A model generated the notes under the pieces. That model made no database searches and had not been told where the DNA came from. It was given only the letters and a program-made list of their open reading frames with translations. A stretch of 64,000 nucleotides of DNA. Source: Diphasiastrum complanatum. Taxonomy: Eukaryota > Streptophyta > Lycopodiopsida > Lycopodiales > Lycopodiaceae. Below are positions 35,101 to 45,277 of the stretch, piece after piece (the first letter of the stretch is position 1; each line of letters opens with the position of its first letter). The position numbers and the translations under genes were made by a program. Location of the stretch: the NCBI GenBank assembly GCA_029204225.1, contig CM055096.1:36953986-37017985 (forward strand). The letters run 5' to 3'.

Positions 35101-36361
35101 CATAAAAGTTGATTAGATCTAAAATATTCTTGGCATCCAACCAATTCCTTGGTGATGTCAGCATTGCATCATCAACCAAGTTCTCTCTCATTTTGGTATC
35201 ATTAACTGTACTTCTAACGAAGAAAAATACATTGCATCATTGTTCCGCTTAAACGAACTTATAATTTTTCTGATGTCATCTACATATAAGAGGAGATTCT
35301 GTCAGTCAGTTATGAAACCAGTTGGCCTCATAGTAGGGGATAAACGCTGAGAAGTTGAAGCTCAATATGTATGCTTCCAACTTCACGAGGCACAGTCTGC
35401 ATGGACTCTGCTCTGAAAACTGCATTTAGGTTCTGCTCCTATTCTTGAAGAGTTAGCAAATTTGAATTGTCAATGCAAAATTGGGTTCATTCACATAAGA
35501 GGCAGAGTGGAAGGTAGCGTGTTAATGTTTCAGCTCTTTAACATGGTATTGCTTAAATTTTTCAACTGGTATTTTGTCCTTTGAACATAACAGATCTCTA
35601 TTCAGAATCTTTCTTGAACATAACAGAGTTTGGTTGTTTCAAACACTCATCTCTGTAGGGGATTGTATTTTTGATACTTGGAAGTACTTCTGTTCAGAGT
35701 GTAGTAGAAGATAATTGTTTGTGATGGTTGTTTACAACAGGCTGTTACCGAAATTTACAACATCCATGGAATGAGGCTTTCAGCATCTCACACCATGCTT
35801 CTATTGGATACTCTACATACCGTTGCTGTCCATGCACATAATGTAAATAGCGATTACTCCACACGTTTCAGATTACAGGAGTTACGTCCAGTCACGCAGA
35901 TGTCCGATCCACCTTTGCTTCGACTGGAGAGTGAATCCTACCATTCTTATTTAACGATGTTGCAGCATTTGCCAGTTGACGATCCTGAATTTGTGAACTG
36001 TCTAGAAGTGGAGACTCGCCTTATAGAACTTTGTGAGGAGGTATTGAAGGATTACTTGGATACTTCCACCACAGTTTATTTTCCTGGTGCGGAAGTTATT
36101 CACGAAAAAACCCTACAGCCACATTGGGTGATTCCATTAGGTTCTGCACGCAGGCGGGAACTAGCAACACGAGCTCCATTAGTAGTTGCAACGCTCCAAG
36201 CCGTAAGTGGGATGAAGGACTCGTTGTTTGAGAGACACCTTGTCCGTTTTTTCCCTCTTTTTGCAAACTTGATCAGCTGTGAACATGGATCAGGAGAGGT
36301 ACAGTTGGCTTTATCTGACATGTTTAAGTGCTGGATTGGACCAATATTACTTCAAGCTTGA
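26111..36361 (+). CDS. BIG: Brefeldin A-inhibited ARF guanine-nucleotide exchange factor (BIG1-4 class)
   Basis: A guanine-nucleotide exchange factor that loads ARF GTPases at the trans-Golgi/endosome to start vesicle budding. Eleven exons: 26,111-27,354; 27,519-27,836; 27,940-28,294; 28,433-28,855; 29,093-29,385; 29,505-29,778; 30,048-30,556; 32,530-32,851; 33,057-33,441; 33,839-34,515; 35,741-36,361. All introns are GT-AG; the exons sum to 5,421 nt, a clean 1,806 residues, normal for the family (about 1,700-1,800). Landmarks: N-terminal DCB ([37 protein letters not shown]); HUS motif NYDCD (about 508-512); Sec7 domain (about 640-835) with FRLPGE, catalytic Glu about 729 (codon 28,700-28,702), and [13 protein letters not shown]; then HDS domains to WIGPILLQA. 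The first in-frame ATG is 26,111. A Tyr-Ser pair in the Sec7 loop fits the brefeldin-sensitive class. Intron 7 (about 1.97 kb) is full of repeats; the intron 4 acceptor is triplicated. Confidence 0.93.
28921..29126 (+). repeat. Triplicated 3' splice site of ARF-GEF intron 4
   Basis: Three tandem units of 69, 68 and 69 bp (from 28,921, 28,990 and 29,058). Each contains the polypyrimidine/CACAG acceptor and the first codons of exon 5 (MSKEEFI). Only the third continues into [10 protein letters not shown]. Unit 2 has lost one A. Use of acceptor 1 (exon from 28,956) would read [17 protein letters not shown] and then a stop. Confidence 0.9.
30557..32529 (+). other. Repeat-loaded intron 7 of the ARF-GEF gene
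   Basis: The GTAAGT donor at 30,557 and TGCATGCAG acceptor enclose ~1.97 kb. 30,835-32,395 is bounded by clusters of GTTCCGGAAC-type palindromes; inside are clusters of GATCCGG words (30,945-30,995; 31,255-31,270) and a ~215-260-bp tandem duplication (31,629-32,103). No transposase is seen. Confidence 0.8.
31629..32103. repeat. Tandem duplication of ~215-260 bp in intron 7
   Basis: Unit 1 (31,629-31,888) and unit 2 (31,889-32,103) both run from AAGTAACAAAACTTAATCCTCA to CCCTTTTGGGCC..AA.GTACTG. Unit 2 lacks about 38 bp in the middle. They are about 95% alike by eye, so the duplication is recent. Confidence 0.88.
34516..35740 (+). other. Intron 10 of the ARF-GEF gene
   Basis: The 1,225-bp intron has a GTAAAC donor and AACAG acceptor. 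I see no gene or known repeat inside. Confidence 0.75.
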
Positions 36362-36935
36362 AAGCAAGAGTTCTTTCTGATTTAAAGGTCTGTAGATTCT
36401 ACCAAAAGCCGCTGTTTCTAGTATGTCTTGCAAATCAGATTCAGGATTTGGAGGCCAGTTCGTCATTATAAATTATATGTAGCTGCACAGCCTTTGAGAG
36501 TCTTGAATCAAGTTGTACTGGTTGAAGCTACAAATCAAAATAACCTTTTGTTCCTTCTATATGATAATAGCAACATTGTTTGGGGTTGAGCAACATAGGT
36601 CCTAAATTTGTGTTAAATGGTGTAGTTTTTTCTGTTGTATGTCCTTGTTCATGCGGGAATTGGAGTCGAACTCTTGGCCTCAAAGTAGAGGACAAGTAGT
36701 AACCAATTCACCACTTATTGGAGGACTGAAGGATGTACTTTTGAATGATGCTTTCAATGTTGAATTTGGCCATTTCTCCAGTGTACACCTAAGGCCTTGT
36801 TTTTGTTGACGTGTCAAATTGTGACGGAATTTTTTTTCTTTTTGAGTAGAACTTGAAGTTTTCAACCGAAGATGCTGAGAAATCAATCTGTGAATATGTG
36901 TCAGTCCTCGTAAACATTTTGGAAATTCTTTAGAT
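36362..36935 (+). other. 3' flank / UTR of the ARF-GEF gene
   Basis: Noncoding. AT-rich, with AATAATA/AATAAC-like elements near 36,565 but no clear polyadenylation signal. Confidence 0.4.
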
Positions 36936-36949
36936 ATTTGAGATATAGT

Positions 36950-37121
36950 TTCACTGAATCGAATCGCGATTCTGATTCGAATCCGATTTGGCCGATTTGG
37001 CCGATTCGAATCTCCGAATCAGATTTCCCTGGAAATTGTTCTTTTCTCACAAGACCCGATTACAGAGGGGTCCCGTTTTTTTCTCTTTTTTTGTTTTTCG
37101 TTGTGAGAGCGCAATGGTGTG

Positions 37122-37216
<95 letters not shown>

Positions 37217-37660
37217 TAAAATTACAAGTTATCACATTTTTATGAATTATGTAAAATCTAAATTGGAATCTGGATTGTTGAATGTTGAATGTTTTGAGTT
37301 CATACCCGTATAATTTCATTGTTATTTGTTTTCATGATTCATCTATGATTTGACATCAATTTCAGGGTTTCTGTTTTAAGTGTCAGGTAACACATATCAA
37401 GTAAAGTTTAAACGGTTAATTGTTTAAATATGGAATTTGGAATCTGTAATGCTTATAATTCAATCATGATATTTATTATCATCAATGCAATATGCAACTA
37501 TGTTTTTGGCTTTTCTAAATTCTAGACAAATCTACCAAAGAAATTTGAGTTCTGAAACCCTAAAACCGATTCGCCGATTCAAAAACCTAGGACCGATTCG
37601 AAAAGGTCGAATAGGCTGATTCGGCCTATTCCGATTCGACCGATTCCGAATAGAAAGGAA
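36950..37660. repeat. Repeat bounded by CGATTCG/CGAATCG words, with (GT)n(GA)n
   Basis: The left end (36,956-37,030) is packed with ATTCGAATC and GATTTGGCC words. The right end (37,566-37,655) is packed with CCGATTCG, TTCGGCC and GACCGATTCC. Between them are a GT run (about 37,121-37,138), a GA run (37,138-37,216) and AT-rich DNA with no gene. Confidence 0.5.
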
Positions 37661-39600
37661 ACTCTAATTTGGGATATGGGACTTGCTTTCCTAGCACTTT
37701 GGAGATTACAATCTGCTTGGAGTCAGGACTCATGAGGGCTGAAGTGCACAGGTGTTTTCCTCGTAGTGCTTAGAGGCAGATGACCTATTTAATCAAGTTT
37801 CAGTAGGGTGGTCAACTGGGCTTTAAACAGTCAGAAGTTCTGGGGCGTTATTTCTTGTTTTACTGTGGAGTTTTATCTTGTTAGTGAGAGTTTGTGCAGT
37901 ATCCTTTTCACTTTTCCTTCAAAGCTTTTGAAAGCCTTGTAATGAGTGCCATGTCTTTGACAGCAAATATCGAGGTCAAGGTCCTGGTAATTAGACCTCA
38001 TTACAAAGTCTCCTCTGAAAAAAGAGTAGTGCATTCATGACATTTTACCACCTTATATTTTAGTGGAAAATAAAATTCTCTATTCAATAAATAAAACATG
38101 ACCTGAATCTTTATGATTTTTTTTTGGCAGGGATGCAGAGATAAATGTGCAACCAAAAGACACGTTTGATTGTAACAAGCTTGCATTTTGACTATGTACA
38201 ACCTTTTTGTTCATAAAGGATGAAAATGACTTGCATTTTATTAATAGTAACTCTAGAGATTCTGAATCATTAATATTATTTCGAACTTTTTATCATGCAA
38301 TTATGAGGAAAAAGGTAACAAAACAAGATAGGGATAGAGCATACAAACATAGTGAGGAACACTAGAAAACAAGCATAGTGAGTGGGAGAGCAATGATGTC
38401 CACAAGGTTTTGCTATACCCAAGTTGACGTTGTTGATCTAATTGATACTAAATTGAGTGACTTGATGTATTTATTCAACCACCAACAATGAAGCCTTAAG
38501 CCCTATCTTTCTCTCTTTTATGTCCTCATTTGTATGGTGATTTTGGAGTCAAATCCTTTACCTCATGGAGAGGAATAGAAGTCCTATTCAACTTCTCTAC
38601 TTATTGGAGGAGAGCCTTAAAACCTATTCAATTGCTTTGAGTCAGTGAGTTGGGGTTAGGGGGTATGCCTACCTTAGTCAATTTGTAATTCATTGATGAA
38701 TCATGGAACAAAGAGCCAAAACCATAGATAAACTTGAATAAGATGGGGACACATTACCCCCAAGGAGCTATCAACAATATGTTTTTAGATCTCTCGAGGC
38801 CTCGAAAGAGTCTCCCATTGTCAGAAGGTAGCATCCATATTTTTTATATAAAGAAAATTTTTAAGTTGTAAGTTGATATTGTTGGGTTTGGGAAATTGAA
38901 AATGTGACTTTTGCAACATAAAGGCAATACGAAAAAATGAATGTTCCAAAAAGAAGTTACTCAAATGTATATGTTGAAGTAAAGTTGGGACAATGGTTGA
39001 AGATTTAGTATGGAGGACCAAGAATGCCGAATGAATACATCAATGTGCAACTGCAGTATACCATAAGAACTCCACAACATACAAAGGTATCATATTTGTT
39101 TGATGGCTCGAAAATCTGTAAAATAAACGTACAAGTATGCACATGATAAAGCATGTGACACAAACTTGATTTTTGCATGATCAATACCATGGTGGTTGTA
39201 TATTTTAGGTTTGCCACATGAAATATATAGTGATAGATATGCAATACAAATAGGGTGTGCCACATCAGGTTGATGGAGCTCTAACCCCCCTTCATAGATG
39301 ACAGGGACTTTTTCATCAGGAGTTGAGGGGCGTAAATTCAATATTAAGGTCCTTTTCTATTGAAGCACTTGGCAGGCGATGCTCAATGCTCTTTAAACCC
39401 ATCTCACTACATGATGTTGAAAAAATTCCAATAGACATCGAGGTAATTGTGTAATGTAATCCAGATACATTGAAGATTTCTCTATCAAGAATAGAGCTAC
39501 GTTAGAAATTTTGACATGGAGCATCTCCTTCTATTCCCCTTGTGTATTTCCTAGTATCTTATTTGGTGTTGCACAATTGTCGTCAATCTCCTCCCATAAG
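37661..39600. other. No gene recognised
   Basis: AT-rich DNA with several short minus-strand frames (for example 39,090-39,341) and no domain. It is probably decayed transposon sequence leading into the gypsy remnant. Confidence 0.4.
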
Positions 39601-39860
39601 GATCATGAACCCTTCCCTTGTGTAAAATGCTTTATCACATTCTTGGTATCTTTCAAAAGCTTCCTTGTAGCATATTTTGCAACATATTTTCTATAGTATC
39701 CTACTAAACTCAGGAAGGCTTTTAATACTTTCAATGTGGTAGTGAAAAAATAAACTTCTAACTTGTATGCACTCAACTCTCATTGTGTCATCTATACGGA
39801 CCAAGTATGATCAATGGAATCCTTAAAATGCTCTAAGATCCTCACGATTCAAATCAGCAA
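39600..39860 (-). pseudogene. pol: Ty3/gypsy reverse transcriptase remnant
   Basis: The minus strand encodes TTLKVLKAFLSLVGYYRKYV and AKYATRKLLKDTKNVIK, the conserved stretch after the RT palm in gypsy elements (usually LRxFLGLxGYYRxFI). Upstream the frame has stops (DHTWSV stop). Only this fragment survives. Confidence 0.6.
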
Positions 39861-40139
39861 ATCAATTACTTTTTTAAGTACTTGGTCTTTGATAAACACT
39901 GGTGGATGGATTTCTTTGAAGAAAATAGAAATGAACCTGGGGGACACAAACTCATTTAAAGAATTTCATTGGCTGTTAAGATTAACAATTCCAATGAGCA
40001 TAGTTGAATCCTCATCTATTCCACAACAAACTGAATTTTTATCCCTTGTGCAAAACGAAGAACATGAAATTTACTTGGGTTCCAAAAAAAAGTCGTCGTC
40101 AGACTGTAAAAGCCACCAAGGCTAAGTGGGCTGATAATC

Positions 40140-40390
40140 TCTATGAAATTAATGTAGGGACTCTCATGTCGTAAAATCACGCGTGGGCGTGAGCGACAGC
40201 GGAAGCTTGAGGATTGAGCGCGGTGTGTAGGAACGGAAACACAACAGTTAGCATAGCTTGAAGTAATAACTTCAGCTTGCTGAGCGTGATAACGCTGGCT
40301 ATAGAAAACTCTGATTGAAAGAGAAATTCAATTAACTCTTACATAGCTTGATTCAGCTAGTATATATATTTACAAGGTGCAGGACATTCT
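40140..40390 (-). repeat. LTR-like fragment (minus)
   Basis: On the minus strand it has TATATATACTAGC, GAATCAAGC, a TCTCTTTCAATCAGAG motif and GCGTTATCACGC, typical of the transcribed part of a copia LTR. The right edge joins the gypsy integrase abruptly. No complete copy is seen for comparison. Confidence 0.4.
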
Positions 40391-40394
40391 GATA

Positions 40395-41165
40395 TACACA
40401 GGACTCTGGACTTGGTTAAGAGGGAATTTTATTGGCCAAAGCTCAAGCCATATGTCGAGTCATATGTTGTTAAATGCAAGCCCTACCAACTAGCAAAGGC
40501 TGAATGCCATAAGGTTGGTGATTTGTTGCATCCGTAAGATATCCCAGATAAAAAATGGGAAAGCATATCTATGGATTTTGTAGTTGGACTTCCAAAGACC
40601 CAACGACAAAATGATTCTATTTGGGTTGTAGTGGATCGGTTAACTAAGTTAGTTGCATTCATACTAGTCAAGTCAACTATGAAGGCTTCTGATTTAGCCC
40701 AGATCTTTGTTGAAAGATTATTTCGGTTGTATGGTCTGCCTAGTGACATTGTTAGTGATAGAGATCCTAAATTCACAGGTCACTTTTGGTCAGCAGTATT
40801 CCATAAACTGGAAACTTCTTTGAGTTTAAGTTCTTCTGATCATCCTGAATCAGATGGCCAGACAAAAAGGACTAATCAAACTATGGAAAATATTTTGAGG
40901 ACATATGTTTCTCACAAGCAATCTCATTGGGAAGATTATCTCCCACTGGTTGAGTTTTCATATAATAGTAGAATATATTTTGGTACAGGTTACAGTCCTT
41001 TTATGCTTAATGTATGGTTTTCAACCTAGATCACCAGTAAATGTTGAGACGAAGTCTATTAAGATCCAGACGGTTGCTGATTTTTTGCATGATATGCAAG
41101 AAATGTTGCAAGTGACTAAGGATAGTATCCGAAGTGCTCAAGACAGAGCTGTTAGAAATCAATGA
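40395..41165 (+). pseudogene. pol: Ty3/gypsy integrase fragment
   Basis: In plus orientation: LVKREFYWPKLKPYVESYVV and a decayed zinc-binding CKPYQLAK (CxxC reads CKPY). After a stop comes the core: DFVVGLPKTQRQNDSIWVVV, RLTKLVAFILVK, then IVSDRDPKFTGHFW, DHPESDGQTKRTNQTMENIL and HWEDYLPLVEFSYN. D, D and E of the catalytic triad are traceable, although the last reads T where E is usual (GQTKRTNQ; usually GQTERxNQ). A +1 shift at about 41,015 leads to GFQPRSPVNVE and a stop at 41,165. Confidence 0.85.
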
Positions 41166-41202
41166 TAAACTTCATTCTGTTATTGTTTACGATGTACATT
41201 AA

Positions 41203-41425
41203 TGTTGACAGCTGTTACCAACTGTAATTAGCCGTAGGCTAGTCTATTAGTCTACTCGTAGGTTTTTTCTCTCTATCAGGGTTCATGGTTCATTTGTATA
41301 TTTTACATTCAGTATGATTAAGTGTGATAAAGTGATAGTGCGTGTTCTTCTTCCGTCTTCTTGTGGTGATTGCTTATGGTGAATGTTTGATGTTTCATAT
41401 CTGATTATTGAGATGACATCAGAGC
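41203..41425 (+). repeat. LTR fragment with PBS-like end
   Basis: It starts TGTTGACAGCTGTTACCAAC and ends near TTGAGA, followed by TGACATCAGAGC (41,414-41,425), two or three changes from the standard PBS. It would be the 5' LTR of an element whose leader (41,430-41,990) follows. Single copy, so tentative. Confidence 0.4.
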
Positions 41426-41605
41426 AACAATAGTCCTGCGTGTCTGATTAGTGGATATAACTTGTCACAGGCTCTGCAATGAATTGAGAAAGTCATTCAC
41501 GAGAGGTGAAAGCTTGGAGAGACAAAAACGGCTAGAAGAAATCCTTCTTTAATTTGCAGGTTTGGAGCTCAGAATCATCAGTGGGGAACAAAGACAAAAT
41601 CCTAG

Positions 41606-41813
41606 AGGCATCAAAAAGGCCAGAGCAGCATCAGACAGATTGAAAACCTATTGAGTGGGGAGATTTTTACAATACTTCCTAGTTGTTGTAAAAAGCACAG
41701 TCTCGGAGACATCAGAAAGGCCAAGGCAGTATCAGAAAGATTGAAAATCTGTTGAGCGGGGGGAGATTTTTACAATACTTTCTAGTTGTTGTGAAAAGTG
41801 CCATTTGTGTGAG
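41606..41813. repeat. ~104-bp tandem duplication
   Basis: Two units share CATCA.AAAGGCCA.AGCAG.ATCAGA.AGATTGAAAA and GGGGAGATTTTTACAATACTT.CTAGTTGTTGT.AAAAG. Confidence 0.8.
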
Positions 41814-42048
41814 AGGTTTGCCAAGAAATCTCTCATTTGTCTATTTGGGGTACCGCAAAACACACTAGACAGTGTCTAGTACTGCCATTCAAAGTTAGGA
41901 GGCTTCATAATTTTCACATTACTGATCTCTGTCTTTTGAACGATCACACATTTCGAAATCTTTGCAAAGAGGAGACGGCGTAGGTGCCGCGCCGAAGTGG
42001 AAACTCTCTGAAAGTTCTTCTATTCTCTCTACTTTTCATCTTTTCTAT

Positions 42049-42300
42049 ACCAATAACGGATCGACGCACCAGAGGTAAGAAAAATCCTGAACAATCGTAC
42101 ATCTGCACGTCGTACAGATATAGCATATCCGTACCAATATCGGATCCACGCGCCAAAGGTAAAGAAAATACTGAGCAGTTGTACATTTGCGCGTCATACC
42201 AGTATCGCATACCCGTACCAATATCGGATCCACGTGTGTGAGCTAAAGAGAATCCCGAGCAGTCGTGCACCCGTGTGTTGTCGTATCGATATCAGGTGTA
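42049..42300. repeat. 84-bp tandem repeat, three copies
   Basis: Units start at 42,049, 42,133 and 42,217, each with ACCAATA.CGGATC.ACG. The period is exactly 28 codons, and both strands are open across it (41,984-42,241 + ; 41,944-42,270 -), giving repeats such as ARGSDIGTD on the minus strand. Whether either is translated is unknown. Confidence 0.85.
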
Positions 42301-42555
42301 CAACCAAAAATTTACAATTCTATGGTGTGAATATGTTCTTATTAAGTGTTATTGCAACATATATTTTTGGTATTATTTTGCGTTGAATTGGCAGTAGATA
42401 GATCTGAATCACACCAAGAACTGCTCACAATTGCCGTTTGTGAGATGAAAGAGGAGGAGACTATTTTTCAAGTTTGTTTTGGAACCAGTTGAACTCACAA
42501 ATGGAACGGTCTGGGAATCCCAAGGCAGATTTCTGTGGTTTCATGGCTAATGAAG

Positions 42556-43390
42556 CGCCTGTGCCATCATGCATCTGGCTCCTTTGACTAGCGTTCTGTT
42601 TCTTCTTTCTGCAACACCATTGTATTCTGGTGTGTATGCAGGAGTGAACTGGTGTTCGATCCCCAAGTCTTCGCAGAATTTTGTGAATTTTTTGATTTTG
42701 TATTCACCTGTTAGATCTAATCATCTGTATCTTTTTTGAGGTGTATCGCTCTGCAAATGCCATGAACTTTTTGAAGGAATCAAACACTTCGACTTTCTTC
42801 TTTAAGTAGTAGATCATGGTCATCTGGCTGTAATCATCTATGAACGTCAAAAAATACCTCGAACCTGAGAGCGAGTCCATCTTCACACTTCCTTGGCTCT
42901 TCTTTCCTCATGCGTGAATGGATTCCGATGTTGCTTGCCTTTCTGACAAGCTTCGCAGAACTCAGTTTCGGGCCTTGTAATCTGGAGACCTGTGACTATG
43001 TCTTTTCTGCTCATGTCGTACATGCTCCGCATGTTCAGATGATACATTCTCCTATGCTAGAGCTAATCTTCATTTTCTGATGCATTTAATATGCTATCAG
43101 AGTTGCTGATTATCTTGGCCTGGTAGAGGTTTCCTTCTCTGCATCCGACCGTTAGCAACTTGTTTGTCATTTTCTTGATCATACAGCATGTGGTGCCGTC
43201 GAACAAAACTTGAATGCCAAGATCTGCCATCTTGGAGACAAATAGCAGATCTTTTCTGAGTGAGGGCACATAGAGTGCTCCTGGCAGCTCTGCTTGGCCT
43301 GATAGTGTTCACAGATGTAGAGTGTCGATGAGTCTATTACTGACAAAGACCAATAGTTCGGAATAGCTTGTCATATGCTTATCAGAACTT
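42556..43390 (-). pseudogene. pol: Copia-5 protease/integrase remnant
   Basis: On the minus strand: HMTSYSELLVFV just after the lost protease active site, then LPGALYVPSLRKDLL and VSKMADLGIQVLFDG (to 43,063). The integrase has KMDSLSGSRYFLTFIDDYS (42,886 on), a 1-nt deletion at RSNRGEYK, then FTPAYTPEYNGVAERRNRTL with the catalytic Glu kept (about 42,600), and a stop near 42,556. Confidence 0.85.
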
Positions 43391-43595
43391 TGTAATGATG
43401 ATATTTGTGAGAGAGAAGATCCCTACCTATGAAGAAGTCTATGGTCTCTTGTTACAGGAGGAGATGAGGAGAGTTAATCTCTCCAAGAGGGAGGATTCCG
43501 AGGAGCATGCCTTTGCTTCTAAGAAGAAGCAAAATCCAGCCAAGGATAAGAAGAAAGGAGAACAAAGGAGCACCACAAACACTTGAGCAAGGAAT
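43370..43595 (+). pseudogene. gag: Inverted gag segment of Copia-5
   Basis: The plus strand reads YQNFVMMIFVREKIPTYEEV, LLLQEEMRRVNLSK and SEEHAFASKKKQNPAKDKKK, the usual middle-to-C part of a copia gag. It belongs downstream of the minus-strand gag piece at 43,610-43,966 but is inverted relative to it. Confidence 0.8.
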
Positions 43596-43609
43596 GGAGA
43601 ACTTGCAGA

Positions 43610-43966
43610 TGTCAGAAGCACAATCTGATATCTAATATCCTGAATCTTCGTAAGATGATCAGTAATTGTCTCCCCTGTCTCCATTCTGAGAGTATACAAC
43701 TTGTTCTTCAAGTAGAGAAACCTAGTTGTCCTTGTTGTCTCATACAATGCACAAAGAATGTGCCATGCATCCACAGGCCCTTTGGCTGACCTGATTAGAG
43801 GAATTACATTATCCCTCACTGACATGTTGATGATCTTGGGTGCCTTTTCCCCTCTCTTGATATAGTCCTTGAGTTCAAGTTCAAATGTTGGAACAGGCTC
43901 CTCACCTGTCACAAGCTTCCAACATTCTTTGTCTTCAAGAATGTTCTTGATCTTGAGTTTCCAAGG
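43610..43966 (-). pseudogene. gag: Copia-5 gag N-terminal part
   Basis: The minus strand reads WKLKIKNILEDKECWKLVTG, then VPLIRSAKGPVDAWHILCAL, RFLYLKNKLYTLRMETGETI and TDHLTKIQDIRYQ, a UBN2-type gag. After RYQI the sequence becomes the inverted gag segment. Confidence 0.85.
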
Positions 43967-44465
43967 TTAGCTTTGTGAAGCACGCGGTTTCATCCGCTAT
44001 TGTCTTGTGCTCACTTGCAATATTGACCTATATATTTCCCTATACCTAATCTGATTACAACTCTGTTTGTTCTGCGTTCATATTTGTGTCAATATTGCTA
44101 TGTTTTTCTACATTCTGTATGACTTTCTTATTGCCTAATCTGGTAGTCTGCTCTTCGAGAATGATTATCAGTCTAGTTGTTCGCGACTAATATTTAGTCG
44201 TGTCTTTTGCGACTGACAATCAGTCTAGCTGTTCATGACAAATTATCATTATAATGTCTTCATGCTTAATGTGCTTAATGTTTGGCTACGTAATCAGATC
44301 GAACATGATTTCTATCACTAATGTTCTGTTCGAGTCTGTTAGGCGTAGTCATGCCTAGGGAAAGAGTGAGATAGCTCATTCCGCTACGCACGAACACTTT
44401 AGGTTCGTCTTCATTTCTTTTTTAGCTATTTTAGTTTCTCACACCCCTCTTTTCCCAATAGTTTT
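43967..44465 (+). repeat. LTR, family B (fragment)
   Basis: It aligns with 55,170-55,496 from TTTGTGAAGCACGCGGTTTC (there GGGCACGCGGTTTC) through GCTATTGTCTTGTGCTC, then GTTTGGCTACGTAATCA, to CACACCCCTCTTTTCCCAA. Confidence 0.85.
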
Positions 44466-44874
44466 TTCTTAAAATCTAAGTGTATTTGTACCAAGAAGCA
44501 TTTTTGACAGGTCTACAAGAAATTGTGGATAGTCTTGGACTATAATTGTTTTGTTTCTTTAACTTTTGAATATTGATCTCCAATGAAAGGTGATAATTCA
44601 CCCAATGGTTCATGTGAATTGAATTTACATGAAGGTGATGTTAATAGTTGGAGAAGAGTTAAACCCAATTGGAAAATTTATTGCTTAGACCACTTCTGAA
44701 ATGCAATATAATACTTCAAAGCAGAGATATACATTTGAAAAATTGTTTTATCTTTAAGTACTTATCTGTTATTTGAAGTCAGACTAAAGGTAATGATTTT
44801 CTAGGTAAATGTGAAAGTTAAAGGATTGTTAGCTTTTGAACTTGATCTTTGGGATAAGTCAACTGCTCATCATG

Positions 44875-45277
44875 TGTTTAGCTGGTACTCCAATGTATAA
44901 GGTTATTAGTTATGCCTCGTCATTCCGAACTTGGCCCGTAATGTAATTAATAATCTTATGAGGGCCTAGACCTACTTGCATGGTGTTTGACTGCTATTAT
45001 ACAAGAATAGGAGATCAATTGCTTTTGATAGAATTGGAGGAATCCTAGAGAGAATATTCTCTATATTTGGAGATTATATAACCTCGTGGAACTCGCCCTA
45101 CTCCTCATTCCAAATTCTTGCCAGGATCCTCTCCTGTCTTGCATTTAATCACCATAGCTTGGGGGTGAAGCAATTAGAGATTGACTATCCATTTCCTGTT
45201 GGTTGGGTGGTTTGGCTCCGCAGGTGTCCTTTTGGTTGCATGCAACAAGATCTAGGTAGATCTTCATGTGGCGATCC
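44875..45277 (+). repeat. LTR, family A (plus)
   Basis: It aligns with the reverse complement of 1,124-1,470 and with 1-105. It ends GCGATCCTTATAG, but no PBS follows, so it is a solo or truncated LTR. Confidence 0.75.

Larger units (their letters stand above)
42540..43966 (-). mobile_element. Copia-5 fragment (minus) with an internal inversion
   Basis: On the minus strand: gag N-part (43,966-43,610), protease tail and pre-integrase (43,378-43,063), integrase (42,886-42,556). A ~225-bp gag segment at 43,370-43,595 lies in plus orientation. RT and LTRs are absent. LTR-B abuts the gag end. Confidence 0.8.
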
